In this document: positions 27,143-36,715 of the stretch, piece after piece
How the letters are laid out: each line of letters opens with the position of its first letter
Numbering within the stretch: the first letter of the stretch is position 1
Source: Bacteriovoracaceae bacterium
GTDB taxonomy: Bacteria; Bdellovibrionota; Bacteriovoracia; Bacteriovoracales; Bacteriovoracaceae
Assembly (NCBI GenBank): GCA_947377285.1
Contig: CANCFT010000015.1
Span: 18,518 to 82,517, forward strand
Length of the DNA stretch: 64,000 bases
Reading direction: 5' to 3'
Made by a program: the position numbers and the translations under genes
The notes under the pieces: model-generated
Seen by the model: the letters and a program-made list of their open reading frames with translations, nothing else
What the model was told of the DNA's origin: nothing
Database searches by the model: none

Positions 27143-28066
27143 TTGAAAAAAAATATATTGGCGAAGTCTGATCCTCGTGAAATTAAGCCAGGACTTCACC
27201 CTCGCAATCGACATAACACTCAGTATGACTTCAAATCTCTTATTGAATCTAGTCCTGAATTAAAAAATTTTGTCTCACTTAATAAATTTCAAAATGAATC
27301 TATAGATTTTAGCAATGCTGAAGCAGTTAAAACTCTCAACAAAGCTTTACTTAAATTTTTTTATCATATTAATTTTTGGGAAATTCCTACAAATTACCTT
27401 TGCCCGCCAATTCCCGGCAGGGCCGATTATATTCACCAAGTGGCAGACTTATTAGGAAGCCAAAATAATGGCAAAATTCCGACCGGCTCAGACATTAAGA
27501 TTTTAGATATTGGCGTTGGTGCTAATTGTGTATATCCACTTATAGCCAATGCTGAATACGGGTGGCATATCGTGGGTAGTGATATCGATTTAAAGGCCTT
27601 AGAAAATGCTCAAAAAATTATAGACTCAAATGAATTATCTCCTTCAATTCAATTGCGCCAACAATCAAATACTCAAAATATTTTTGCTGGAATAATCAAT
27701 TCCAACGATCAATTCAATGTAAGTATATCCAACCCACCTTTTCATTCGTCACTTGCCGAGGCCATAAGTGGGAATCAAAGAAAGAACTTAAATTTAAAAA
27801 ATAAAAATCAACATAATTTAAATTTTGGGGGGATCGGCAATGAATTATGGTGTTCAGGCGGAGAAGTGACTTTCATCTCTCAAATGATCAAAGAAAGCCA
27901 AGACTTTAAAAATAATGTTTTTTGGTTTACGAGTCTAGTCTCTAAAATGGATAGTCTGCCAAAAATTATTGAAGTTTTAAAAATTACTGGCGTTCGCCAG
28001 TTTAAAACTATTGATATGGCCCAAGGCCAAAAGAAAAGTAGAATTATCGCTTGGAGCTATCGCTAG
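27143..28066 (+). CDS. rlmF: 23S rRNA (adenine-1618-N6)-methyltransferase
   Basis: Methylates A1618 of 23S rRNA. Diagnostic pieces are LHPRNRHNTQYDF near the N-terminus, ILDIGVGANCVYPLI (SAM loop), GSDIDLKALENAQ, the N6-adenine catalytic motif SNPPFHSS and FGGIGNELWCSGGEVTFI. The 307-residue length is normal. The start is a TTG at 27143, or a second TTG at 27158; neither has a good ribosome binding site, so translation may depend on the 37-residue gene ending four bases before. Confidence 0.92.
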   Translation: MKKNILAKSDPREIKPGLHPRNRHNTQYDFKSLIESSPELKNFVSLNKFQNESIDFSNAEAVKTLNKALLKFFYHINFWEIPTNYLCPPIPGRADYIHQVADLLGSQNNGKIPTGSDIKILDIGVGANCVYPLIANAEYGWHIVGSDIDLKALENAQKIIDSNELSPSIQLRQQSNTQNIFAGIINSNDQFNVSISNPPFHSSLAEAISGNQRKNLNLKNKNQHNLNFGGIGNELWCSGGEVTFISQMIKESQDFKNNVFWFTSLVSKMDSLPKIIEVLKITGVRQFKTIDMAQGQKKSRIIAWSYR

Positions 28067-28576
28067 TTATTCCATCATAATTGTTTTTATTCCTACTGTT
28101 CCTAAAATGATAACCTTATTCACTTTTACGTGAAACTTTGAAACTACAATTTGATTTTTAAAAAGCTTCCAACTGTTTTGATCTTTAGCTAGCTCAAGAC
28201 CAACAGATTTTCGTTCTCCACTTATTCCATTGTAAAGAGTATCAATAATAATGTGGCCTCCGCGGTCATAGTCAAAATTATTACTTTTTAAATTGAGAAC
28301 ATTATAATTATCTCGCTTCTCTACAATAACACCTTCGTCTGTTGTTAATTTATTAGGATCTAGTATATCTCTTCTTATTTTTTTGCCGGCAATATAAGTA
28401 TCTTTATAAAGATTTTTAAGAGACTGTGTTGATTCATCAACACTTACAACCAAATTATAAACTTCAGCGTTATCATCATTATCTGTAATTGAAAGAACTT
28501 CTTCTTTAGCATAAGACTTCCCAATAAAAATTTGGATTATTATGATAGTTAGAGGTAAAACAGTCGATAATTTCAT
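28067..28576 (-). CDS. Exported protein, unknown
   Basis: Start placed at ATG 28576, where AAGGA lies six bases upstream and a signal peptide begins (KLSTVLPLTIIIIQIFIGKSYA). The mature protein of about 145 residues is beta-rich with charged loops (ITDNDDNAEVY, GISGERKSVGLELAK), without cysteines. No family recognised. It directly abuts the rlmF stop on the other strand. Confidence 0.65.
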   Translation of the reverse strand: MKLSTVLPLTIIIIQIFIGKSYAKEEVLSITDNDDNAEVYNLVVSVDESTQSLKNLYKDTYIAGKKIRRDILDPNKLTTDEGVIVEKRDNYNVLNLKSNNFDYDRGGHIIIDTLYNGISGERKSVGLELAKDQNSWKLFKNQIVVSKFHVKVNKVIILGTVGIKTIMME

Positions 28577-28722
28577 TATTTTCCTTTTGAAGAAATGTCT
28601 ATAACTTTTACTTTTTAATCCCTTCTTAAAATATATTTTTATAATTCTTTTATCCAAAATACAATCAAAAGTCTAAATGAGTTCCTGGTCCAACTTATTG
28701 ATAAATATGAGGTATAATTAAA

Positions 28723-30234
28723 ATGAATAGTAAAAGATCAACACATTTCCTAATATTTTTAATACTCTTTAACATTTTATTCATTGATAACATTACTTAT
28801 TCTAGTGAACCTAAGCATTCCAGATGGCCTATTCCTGACTGGGAAAGAGATTGGAATTCCAAAATAGATTCAACTAAGGAATGCATAGAATTTAAAAAAT
28901 ATTCAACTCAAAATAAAAAATTAAAAACAGATGGCTTATTAATTATTAAAGATGGACTAGTCGAATATGAATATTATGACTCTCAAAATAATCCTCTTAA
29001 ACTTCATAATCTTTGGTCGATCTCAAAAACAATTACAACTTCACTATTAGGAGTCACTCATAGAGATGGAAGAATTAATTTAGAGGATAAACTTAATAAA
29101 TATTTCCCTGAAACATATTGGTTAAAACCATATGATTTGATTACAATTAAAAATTTAATTTACTTTGATACAGGATATATTTGGGATGAGACACTTCTAG
29201 ATGTCACATCAAATCCTTTAGTCACTATGCTATTTGGTTCAGGCCATAAGAATATGGTCGAATATGCAATAAATCGAAACATAATAAAACAAGGTCCAAA
29301 TTATCAATGGAGTTACTCATCTGGGACACCGATGATTTCGATGGGTGTCTTAAAAAATATATATAATTATGAATTTTATCAACATATGCCTTGGGCACAT
29401 CTTTTTAATCCGCTAGGAATAAATCATGCCGTTTTCGAAAGAGATTCAACAGGAACTTTCATAGGAGGCTCTGGGGCATTCCTCAATCTTAGAGATTTAG
29501 CAAAAATAGGATATCTCTTTCTTAATAACGGTAGATGGAATAATCAGATTATATTACCTCCAGAGTGGATATCAATCATGTTAACGCCTTCACCTGGTTA
29601 TATTTCTCCTGGAACAATTATAGAAGACATTACCGATGAAGGAACTTTTGGTGGCACCATGTGGTTAAATCTTGCTTTAAAGCCACATCTTGGTAGGCCT
29701 TATCCTTTTTCCCCTGAGGACATGTATTTGGCCATAGGATTTTTGGGTCAAGTTTTAATTATGTTACCATCACAGAATATGATTATTGCTCGAACTGGAT
29801 ACGACACTAATTTTAATACCCATATTGATGAGTTTGTAAGCCGAGCCATTTCTTGTTTTGATGATCCAGATTATCCTGTTGGTCACGAAATTCTGCCTTT
29901 GAATAAAAAACGAATGGGGTTCATTAGTCTTATCAAAAATGTTAAAAATGCCCTTAAAGCAAATTCACTTCAAGGGGCCGTAGCTAAGACAATATGCTCA
30001 TGTCACCTCCTGTCTGAACTAGATATCAATACTTGTTTAATAAGGAATAACTTAAGTTTTTCAAAATTATTTTCTGAGATAGATGTCGTTAAAAAAAATA
30101 ATTTTATTAACGGTGATATTTCACTTACAGTTAAACTCTCAAGGTTTGCGAATTTCCTCAAGTTATCTACAAAAAAGACAGCGACAGCTATCTATAATCC
30201 CAATAAACCTGAAAATGGATGCACACTTCAATGA
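28723..30234 (+). CDS. Exported beta-lactamase-family serine hydrolase
   Basis: Class C-like serine hydrolase (PF00144 type) of 503 residues with a signal peptide ending near YSSEP. The SxxK catalytic motif is SISKTIT near residue 103, and YSS in QWSYSSGTP near 200 is the YxN equivalent. GGSGAFLNLRDLAKIGYL and TGYDTNFNTHID are further conserved segments. Such proteins include esterases, DD-peptidases and aminopeptidases; a true beta-lactamase is unlikely. About 120 residues after the domain (from 385) match nothing I know. Confidence 0.85.
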   Translation: MNSKRSTHFLIFLILFNILFIDNITYSSEPKHSRWPIPDWERDWNSKIDSTKECIEFKKYSTQNKKLKTDGLLIIKDGLVEYEYYDSQNNPLKLHNLWSISKTITTSLLGVTHRDGRINLEDKLNKYFPETYWLKPYDLITIKNLIYFDTGYIWDETLLDVTSNPLVTMLFGSGHKNMVEYAINRNIIKQGPNYQWSYSSGTPMISMGVLKNIYNYEFYQHMPWAHLFNPLGINHAVFERDSTGTFIGGSGAFLNLRDLAKIGYLFLNNGRWNNQIILPPEWISIMLTPSPGYISPGTIIEDITDEGTFGGTMWLNLALKPHLGRPYPFSPEDMYLAIGFLGQVLIMLPSQNMIIARTGYDTNFNTHIDEFVSRAISCFDDPDYPVGHEILPLNKKRMGFISLIKNVKNALKANSLQGAVAKTICSCHLLSELDINTCLIRNNLSFSKLFSEIDVVKKNNFINGDISLTVKLSRFANFLKLSTKKTATAIYNPNKPENGCTLQ

Positions 30235-30311
30235 GAATTTGGTTATTTTTGACAATCGATCTATTGGCAAAGAAGAATACCTAGATTAACGTTAATAGTA
30301 TCGGAGGTTTT

Positions 30312-30893
30312 ATGAAAAAATATATAAATAAATGGTCATTACTTATGGTTTTTAATTGTCTTTGCCTATCAATGTCCCATGCAGAAGGACTATCGGGTGG
30401 AGATCAATTCACTACTCAAAGAATAGAAGGTCAATTAACTGTATCTTGTATGAGTGGAACTCCAGGACCAACAAATGGTTCAACTTATTGTCGAGATGAA
30501 ATACTGAATCCAGGTGAGTACTCTTATTTTATCGGTTCAACTATAAATGCCGATCATGTGTCTTTACAGGCCACTAGAGAAGACGGCACTGTCAGTAAAT
30601 TGAAAACAGTGGAATATGATTCCGTTAGTGGTAAAAGTAAAAAATCATTCAATCTATGGATAAACACAGTTTTTCAACGTCCACTATTGGGTTTTGGAAA
30701 AAACACTGTTACTTTTAATTTAATTAAAAATGGCGTCACTGTAAAAACTGGATCATTCATTGTTCAAGTTTCAGAAGGCGAACATACTGTATGTCAGCGA
30801 ACAGGTTATTACACTTCAATGAACAGTGCTGATTGCCAGAACCCTCAAATATTTTGTTCAAGATATTTTAGTGAAAATAATTATTGTCAGTAA
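30312..30893 (+). CDS. Exported Cys-containing protein, unknown
   Basis: A 193-residue protein with signal peptide (WSLLMVFNCLCLSMSHA). The mature part has eight cysteines including VSCMSGTPGP and STYCRDEI near the start and a cluster CQRTGYY...DCQNPQIFCSRYF...YC at the C-terminus, suggesting several disulfides. The middle looks like one beta-sandwich domain. It follows the serine hydrolase by 77 bases with GGAGG before its ATG. A strong hairpin follows. Function unknown. Confidence 0.7.
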   Translation: MKKYINKWSLLMVFNCLCLSMSHAEGLSGGDQFTTQRIEGQLTVSCMSGTPGPTNGSTYCRDEILNPGEYSYFIGSTINADHVSLQATREDGTVSKLKTVEYDSVSGKSKKSFNLWINTVFQRPLLGFGKNTVTFNLIKNGVTVKTGSFIVQVSEGEHTVCQRTGYYTSMNSADCQNPQIFCSRYFSENNYCQ

Positions 30894-30901
30894 TTTAAAT
30901 T

Positions 30902-30939
30902 AACAAATAAGCAACTGAATCTTCTGTTGCTTATTTGTT
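30902..30939. terminator. Bidirectional terminator between convergent genes
   Basis: Perfect 14-bp inverted repeat AACAAATAAGCAAC / GTTGCTTATTTGTT with a 10-base loop. It lies between two convergent genes, and the right arm runs into the stop codon of the leftward gene. Confidence 0.88.
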
Positions 30940-31895
30940 TAAAGAAATATTGTCAATGTTGCTGACAGCTCATTTAATAAAAAATTATTATACTGAAGTC
31001 CAAACACAAAATGCGAATTCATTAAATATTCTATCCCATAATAAACATCATTTTTCTCTCTTTGAATAAACATCGAATGGTTTATGTAATAAAGATTTGG
31101 TGATTGCTCTTTTCTATAGGCCAGATTGAACAACCATTTCCCCATAGTATATGATCCCGAATATAAATAAATTAGGGTATTAGCTGTATAAAAATTATAT
31201 TTCGTTTTTATAATTCCCATATCAAAAGAAAACTGTGAAATTTTAGCTCCAACAGTGTAAGTCGCAACCATAAATTTTTCTTGATAAGTTGAACTTAGAT
31301 AAGTTGTCGAATACGCAATTCCATTATAGGGATTAAGATAATTACCTAGATTCACTAATACATCATCTTGATAAAGAAATGCCCCAAAATTTAAAAAAGC
31401 TAAGCGAGCAGAGAGTCCTACTCCATAATTAATATTTTTAATATCTGGATTTCTTTTAAATGAAACACCAACATCAAGTCCTACTTTATTTTTATCAATT
31501 AAACTTGCTCCAATACCTAAACCTAATTTTTTATTTTTGTATTGAAGTTCATTTATTTTTCGATCATATAAAATATCATCAATTTCAATTGGCCGATTTC
31601 CAAAAAAACTATTTTCAAGTCCTAACGTTACTAATGCTCCGATTTTCCCATTTCCAGTAACAAAGTCGAAAATTAAAGGATTTCCTGGTTGATAAATTGT
31701 TTCTAACCCAATGCCTTTGACACTACTTATATTACTTGGATTTAAGCTCCCTGCAGCAGAAGCACTGGGAATTGATTGAGAACTTTTTCGTGAGGATCCA
31801 CCACAGTATTTAAAATATTTACAAAGATCGGTTTCTTCAGCACTGGCATGATTTAAGTAAGACAAAAAGAATAGAATTTTAAAAAATAAAGCCAT
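30939..31895 (-). CDS. Probable outer-membrane beta-barrel protein
   Basis: A 318-residue exported protein with a signal peptide ending HASAEE, a short Ser-rich linker (about residues 35-57) containing two cysteines just before it (LCKYFKYC), and then a long series of amphipathic strands (GIGASLIDKNKVGLDVGVSF, YTVGAKISQFSFDMGI, ATLTIFL). The last residue is Leu rather than Phe. This fits a barrel of about 12-14 strands, transport or structural role unknown. It ends within a shared terminator. Confidence 0.65.
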   Translation of the reverse strand: MALFFKILFFLSYLNHASAEETDLCKYFKYCGGSSRKSSQSIPSASAAGSLNPSNISSVKGIGLETIYQPGNPLIFDFVTGNGKIGALVTLGLENSFFGNRPIEIDDILYDRKINELQYKNKKLGLGIGASLIDKNKVGLDVGVSFKRNPDIKNINYGVGLSARLAFLNFGAFLYQDDVLVNLGNYLNPYNGIAYSTTYLSSTYQEKFMVATYTVGAKISQFSFDMGIIKTKYNFYTANTLIYLYSGSYTMGKWLFNLAYRKEQSPNLYYINHSMFIQREKNDVYYGIEYLMNSHFVFGLQYNNFLLNELSATLTIFL

Positions 31896-31983
31896 TAATG
31901 ATAAAGTATAAATGATTATTGAAAATGTGCAAAATCGGCCCTCTTAAATGTATAATTTACAAGGGCCAATTGATTAAATAGAA

Positions 31984-32931
31984 CTAATCAAGGTCTTGGC
32001 AAGCATATGGGTCATTATCAACAAGATCCTCTACACTTTTAAGAAGAATATTACATGACTGAATAACTTGAGCTTCTTTTCTATTTATAGGTCCATAATG
32101 ACTCCGTTGAATCCTAAGCATAGTCATCGCATATTCCGTTGCAAAAGCGGGACAACTTATATTAAATTTTTGATAATCTGCCCCTTCCCCCGTACCTAAA
32201 ATATTAAGAGTGCTACATTTAACTCCTTCTTTAAAAACATTTTGATAACAACGATTTGGAGACGCTATGTAATCATTATAAAGTTTGCGCAATTCTGGAG
32301 ATGAAGACATGGAATCATATGAAGTTTGAAATGCCCCTGCTTCAGCAGCACTTGAAGGCCTATTAGAACCGGCCGATCGATCCCATCCTTCACAGTATGA
32401 ACCTGAACTCTCACGCATACCTAGTCCCATTCCTAAAACATAAAGTGCTCTTATATTAGGTTCACCTGAAACTGAAACATTAATTGGAAGACTAGAAAAT
32501 GTTGATTGATAAACTGCTAGCGCATCTTTAGAAGTATTTCCAGAACTTGGTGCACTTAAAATTTTTGATAATGTTGATTGTGATTTAAATCTACATAAAC
32601 TTCTCGCAAAACTTAAACTAACACCTTTAATATAACCTGCTGGCGCTCGACCTCGATTGGCCCAAGTTGTTTTTGCACAATCTGATTGTGCACTTAGATT
32701 AGTAATTTGATCTATATATGGGCCTCCTCTATTGGGTGTTTGACTAATTAGTGGTGGATTATTAGTGTTTGGAATTGCAGAAGGTATTGGTGCTTTAGAA
32801 GTCACTGGTACAGTGCCATCTGGTAATACATTGGCAATGTCAGGAAGTTTAGCACCGCTGGCAAAAACCTGATTTGATGTTACCAATAAATAAAGTGAAA
32901 AAGAAAATAAAGACTTATTAACTTGCCTCAT
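31984..32931 (-). CDS. Exported lysozyme-like protein (putative peptidoglycan hydrolase)
   Basis: Start set at ATG 32931 (AGGAG seven bases upstream), giving 315 residues with a signal peptide ending VFASG. A Pro/Asn-rich linker is followed by a helical domain with YVLGMGLGMRESSGSYCEGWD near residue 170, where E-S-S-G resembles the catalytic Glu motif of lytic transglycosylases, and AAEAGAFQTSYDSM, like their AGLFQ motif. Six or more cysteines suggest disulfides. The fold is inferred from these motifs. A cell-wall enzyme used on self or prey would fit a predator. Confidence 0.65.
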   Translation of the reverse strand: MRQVNKSLFSFSLYLLVTSNQVFASGAKLPDIANVLPDGTVPVTSKAPIPSAIPNTNNPPLISQTPNRGGPYIDQITNLSAQSDCAKTTWANRGRAPAGYIKGVSLSFARSLCRFKSQSTLSKILSAPSSGNTSKDALAVYQSTFSSLPINVSVSGEPNIRALYVLGMGLGMRESSGSYCEGWDRSAGSNRPSSAAEAGAFQTSYDSMSSSPELRKLYNDYIASPNRCYQNVFKEGVKCSTLNILGTGEGADYQKFNISCPAFATEYAMTMLRIQRSHYGPINRKEAQVIQSCNILLKSVEDLVDNDPYACQDLD

Positions 32932-33180
32932 CCTAAAGCTCCTTTTTAATTTCATAAAAATAAATAATTATGCTTATGAAGTAATGATCATCCTGATCTT
33001 GTGGAATTTAGAAGAGCAGCTAATATGCCAGATATGTTATGAGGTAAATACTTAAAAAGATGAAAATTAATATTTAAAAGGTATTAACTCGGTGGCATTT
33101 TAAACGAATTATTTAATACAAAAGTGCACGACTCAGTGATAATTAGACACCGATAATTTTAGTAAGTAGTTGATTGAATC

Positions 33181-33714
33181 TTATTTAACTTTTTGAATAC
33201 TAAGGACAACTTGACCTAAATTAATTTTAAATTTGCTCATATAAGATTGATTAATCATATTGTTATTATCAATTAAATACATCCAATCTTCAAAGTGAAC
33301 TATGTATTCTTTTTTATCAACCGCTAATTTTAAATCATAATTCCACAAAAGAGAATTACCACTTATTATTCCATGGGCCTGACCTATAACATCTGATGCT
33401 GTACCCAAATATTCAGTGTCTGAAATTTTAGTTAAAGTCCAAATTCGTTTTGATTTAGAACCATCACTATAAACAAAATCTTCATCAAGTGTTCCAACCG
33501 CACCTTTCCAAGAAGCGAACATCGTAACGACAAATCTTTTGCTGACTTTATTAAATCTATCTTTATAAAGGCCATGGGCCATCAATTTTCCTTCAAAGAA
33601 ATTTTCTAATTTTAATGCGGGTGTATCGTTTTTATATTCTTGAATAGATGTTGAACAAGACAAAAGATTAAGTGAAAAAAAAATAAGAAGCACAGAAAGT
33701 ATATATTTATTCAT
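33181..33714 (-). CDS. DUF3833 lipoprotein
   Basis: A 177-residue protein with lipobox NLLSC and the DUF3833 pattern: FFEGKLMAHGLYKDRFNKVSKRF, GTLDEDFVYSDGS, WTLTKISDTEYLGTASDVIGQAHG and NYDLKLAVDKKEYIVHFEDWMYLIDNN. It is overlapped by the upstream DUF2878 gene in an ATGA. In gammaproteobacteria DUF3833 and DUF2878 genes occur with SDR, NTF2-like, DUF1365 and cyclopropane-synthase-like genes in a stress cluster, and two of those lie divergently next to it here. Confidence 0.85.
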   Translation of the reverse strand: MNKYILSVLLIFFSLNLLSCSTSIQEYKNDTPALKLENFFEGKLMAHGLYKDRFNKVSKRFVVTMFASWKGAVGTLDEDFVYSDGSKSKRIWTLTKISDTEYLGTASDVIGQAHGIISGNSLLWNYDLKLAVDKKEYIVHFEDWMYLIDNNNMINQSYMSKFKINLGQVVLSIQKVK

Positions 33715-34205
33715 TTTTTTATCCTTTTAATATTTTTTAAAACTAGCATTAATAGCCCCCATAAAAATCCGTGAATCACTAAAAGAACAATTGAATTAGT
33801 ATAAACTAGAAGTCCAAACTTACCAGCAGATATATACGATAATGGCCCAAAGATATTGCCTAAAATAAAAACCATAACTTTGCTAAGGTCTAAAACTTTA
33901 TGAAATGAATAATTAATAGTTGTTCCAAATGTTATCCATATCATTGGAAGCCAAATCCAATAGGCTCCAATCAAATCAAAAACATGAAAATAACTTAACA
34001 GCAAATCGAGAGACATTCCTAAAATAAAAACTAATCCAATTGTATATATTTCTTTCTTTACTTGATTGACTGAAAACTTAAAATGGATAATTAAATTGAT
34101 AAGAAAAATAATAACTGAATATTGAAGCAAACTTGCCTTTTCAAAAACAACGATTGACCACCAAACGAGATAATACCCTAATAAATTTAATATCATATTT
34201 CTCAT
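33711..34205 (-). CDS. DUF2878 integral membrane protein
   Basis: A 164-residue protein with about five or six hydrophobic helices. LGYYLVWWSIV at the start, GMSLDLLLSYFHVF and PMIWITFGTTINYSFH are DUF2878 features. It overlaps DUF3833 by four bases, so the two are co-translated. It is divergent from an SDR gene across about 117 bases. Function is unknown; the family is found next to genes of a photooxidative-stress and lipid-modification cluster. Confidence 0.85.
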   Translation of the reverse strand: MRNMILNLLGYYLVWWSIVVFEKASLLQYSVIIFLINLIIHFKFSVNQVKKEIYTIGLVFILGMSLDLLLSYFHVFDLIGAYWIWLPMIWITFGTTINYSFHKVLDLSKVMVFILGNIFGPLSYISAGKFGLLVYTNSIVLLVIHGFLWGLLMLVLKNIKRIKK

Positions 34206-34322
34206 TATATTCTAGGTTAATGATAATATCACTTTTTCTTTCTAGGTCTATTAATTGTCTAGTGTATTATTTAAAATTTCTGTTAAGATATTCAAAGAAA
34301 TTTTTAATGGAAAATTTAATTA

Positions 34323-35084
34323 ATGAATAAAAAAATACAATCTTGGAAAAATTTAAACGTATGGCTAATAGGTGCATCCTCAGGGATAGGCAAAGCTCTC
34401 GCAATTAAACTTTTAAGTCATGGAGCTAACGTCTACTTATCTTCTCGAAAAGAACATTTGTTAAATGAAATTAAAAATATATATCCAAAAGCAGCTACAG
34501 TTCTTCCTCTCGATGTATTAGACTTAGAACAGATTGCCTTACAATTTTCAAAAATACCTGAGATAGACCTGGTTATTTACCTAGCGGCCGATTATTCTCC
34601 CCTCTCAGTCACATCTTTTAACGCTGAAGAAGTAACTAAAATAATTAACGTAAATTTAATAGGTGCTACAAACATTTCCAGTGTAGTGCTCCCAAGACTT
34701 ATCTCACAAAAAAAGGGACATTTATCTTTTGTAGCGAGTATCGCAGGTTATATTGGATTGCCGCATTCGTCTGTCTATGGCGCTACAAAAGCTGCTCTTA
34801 TAAATTTAGCTGAAAGTTTTTATGTCGAATGTAAAGAGTTTGGAGTTGATATTTCAATTATTAATCCCGGATTTGTAGAAACAAATCTAACAAGTAAAAA
34901 TTCATTTGATATGCCTTTTATTATGACACCTGAAATTGCAGCAAATCATATTATCAAAGGATTTAAAAAAGGCCGATTTGATATTGTTTTTCCATTTGGC
35001 TTTTCACTGTTTTTTCGATTTATTAGACTTTTTCCATACCCTATTCACTTACGCCTAGTTAAAAACCTGGTAAAACAAAAATGA
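34323..35084 (+). CDS. Short-chain dehydrogenase/reductase
   Basis: NAD(P)-dependent oxidoreductase of 253 residues. The cofactor loop is GASSGIGKAL, the catalytic Ser is in SFVASIAGYIG, and YGATKAAL holds the Tyr and Lys. A C-terminal hydrophobic stretch (FSLFFRFIRLFPYPIHL) may associate with membrane. Four-base overlap with the next gene. SDRs of this type are members of the DUF2878/DUF3833 cluster in other bacteria. Substrate unknown. Confidence 0.9.
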   Translation: MNKKIQSWKNLNVWLIGASSGIGKALAIKLLSHGANVYLSSRKEHLLNEIKNIYPKAATVLPLDVLDLEQIALQFSKIPEIDLVIYLAADYSPLSVTSFNAEEVTKIINVNLIGATNISSVVLPRLISQKKGHLSFVASIAGYIGLPHSSVYGATKAALINLAESFYVECKEFGVDISIINPGFVETNLTSKNSFDMPFIMTPEIAANHIIKGFKKGRFDIVFPFGFSLFFRFIRLFPYPIHLRLVKNLVKQK

Positions 35085-35503
35085 ATAATGACAAAATAAA
35101 CCAATTAATTTCATGGTATGATAATTTAACCCCCTCAACACTTAATCAAATCAAAGATTTCTATGCAGAAAACACATATTTCCGCGATCCATTTTACGAA
35201 TTTAAAAGCCTCGACTCTTTAATTCATTACTACCAAGAAATGTTTGCAAAAATCAAAGACCCTAAGTTTACAATTACTAAAAACTTCAGCGATTCAAATA
35301 CAAATGAACTCGTCTTGTTTTGGGATTTTCATTTCATGGCCCTTGGTAAACCTATGACAATTTCTGGAAATACTCATTTTAAATTTAATAACGAAGACAA
35401 AATTACTCACCATGTTGATTATTGGGATTCAGTTAATGAACTATGGATGAAAACTCCAGTAATTGGTAATATGCTAAAGTTATTCTACAAAATTGCTTTC
35501 TAA
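35081..35503 (+). CDS. NTF2-like (SnoaL-type) protein
   Basis: A 140-residue protein of the NTF2-like cone fold: helices at the N-terminus (NQLISWYDNLTPSTLNQIKDFY), then NTYFRDPFYEF, LVLFWDFHFMA, ISGNTHFKF and ITHHVDYWD. The FRDPF and HVDYWD segments are typical of the group that occurs with SDR and DUF2878 genes. It overlaps the SDR stop (ATGA). Likely binds a small hydrophobic ligand; enzyme activity is not shown. Confidence 0.83.
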   Translation: MNNDKINQLISWYDNLTPSTLNQIKDFYAENTYFRDPFYEFKSLDSLIHYYQEMFAKIKDPKFTITKNFSDSNTNELVLFWDFHFMALGKPMTISGNTHFKFNNEDKITHHVDYWDSVNELWMKTPVIGNMLKLFYKIAF

Positions 35504-35531
35504 TATCATTCAATAAAATATTTATAAAATA

Positions 35532-36035
35532 TTAAGAAGAATAATGAAAGTTTTTACCGTGCTCTCTCAAACCAGAAAGTGCTCTTTGTTCAAAATGAGT
35601 GCCAGTCACACCACCAAAAATACCAATGACGAATGCCAATGTATCACCTAAAAATGAACGAAGAAAATATTGAGGATTACCAGAGGTTAATAAACTGTCT
35701 AGAATCGCTGGCGCAAAAACTAAAAATAGAATGCCCATAATAAGATAACTACCACAGCAGGCAGCAAAAGCATTGAGTACACCTTCTGTAGTCGTCTGAG
35801 ACTTTGCCCCTAACGCTGCAATAAAGCCTGCAAAATAAAGACTTATCGACCATGCAATCGTTGTTGCTACCCAAAAAGAAGTTCCAGAAGTCGTGATATC
35901 ATTTAAATTAAAATTCCAAAAACCAAGTGCTGCAATTAACGAGAAGGATAGAATCATAATCGACAAAGAAGCCATAATACCGGCCACAACTGCACGCACT
36001 CCTATTCGACTAGAGAAATCAGTTTGATTTTTCAT
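35532..36035 (-). CDS. Four-helix membrane protein, unknown
   Basis: A 167-residue protein with hydrophobic helices near residues 14-38, 52-72, 86-108 and 128-145, and a short soluble C-terminus (HFEQRALSGLREHGKNFHYSS). GGAGG lies before the ATG. It has many small residues in the helices. No family recognised with confidence. It follows the next membrane gene by 12 bases and is probably in one operon with it. Confidence 0.7.
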   Translation of the reverse strand: MKNQTDFSSRIGVRAVVAGIMASLSIMILSFSLIAALGFWNFNLNDITTSGTSFWVATTIAWSISLYFAGFIAALGAKSQTTTEGVLNAFAACCGSYLIMGILFLVFAPAILDSLLTSGNPQYFLRSFLGDTLAFVIGIFGGVTGTHFEQRALSGLREHGKNFHYSS

Positions 36036-36047
36036 AAAAAACCTCCA

Positions 36048-36506
36048 CTAAAATATTCTTAAATTTTCGTGTACTTTTGACCAACCAAAAAAATGTCCTA
36101 AAATAACAAGGGAAATGCCAACAAGGTTAGTTAAAAAATAATGATTCCAAATGCCATTTATCAAGAAAACAATTCCAATAACATTAAACGTTATATTAAT
36201 TGGATGCATGTGCATTAATCCAATTTTTCCTAAAGTAGTTTCGGACATTAATTCTAAATCTATTTTTCTTGAAAAATAAAAACCTAAGACATCGAATGAA
36301 ACATATACTGCTAGAGAGCTAACCCAATCTTGATTCCATAAAAAATAAATAGACCAAATAAGTCCAATCAGATTAAAAACTAACTTACGTGGATATGCCA
36401 TTGTCAAAAAATAACGCTCCATCTTTCCAAAATGCTCTAACTGCATTTTCGAATCTTCAAACAAATGACTATCATCTAATTGTGAATTAATAATTTTTAA
36501 TGACAT
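36048..36506 (-). CDS. Membrane protein, unknown
   Basis: A 152-residue protein with about four hydrophobic helices (FNLIGLIWSIYFLW, SSLAVYVSFDVLGFYF, NITFNVIGIVFLINGIW, LVGISLVILGHFFGW) and a soluble N-terminal 45 residues rich in acidic and polar residues. GAGGAG lies upstream of the ATG. It is the first gene of a two-gene operon with the preceding-listed membrane protein. Function unknown. Confidence 0.68.
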   Translation of the reverse strand: MSLKIINSQLDDSHLFEDSKMQLEHFGKMERYFLTMAYPRKLVFNLIGLIWSIYFLWNQDWVSSLAVYVSFDVLGFYFSRKIDLELMSETTLGKIGLMHMHPINITFNVIGIVFLINGIWNHYFLTNLVGISLVILGHFFGWSKVHENLRIF

Positions 36507-36715
36507 TATAAACTCCTCACTAATTTATCAAGATTGATATTATAAAAAAAAATCAACCTGAGGATATTTACTGCAAAGAACACTCCATAATAAAAATATT
36601 TAATCATACTTATAACAAATAAATATTGGATCTTTTTTTTTAGGTATGTAAATTTTAATATAACTTTCAAAATGAAAATAATTTCATAAGAAAAACTAAC
36701 TTAAAGGAGTCGTCT

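Noticed and set aside
34133..34330. A 65-codon plus-strand frame between DUF2878 and the SDR gene
   Set aside because: It overlaps the 5' part of the DUF2878 gene and the SDR start, without a ribosome binding site or family match.
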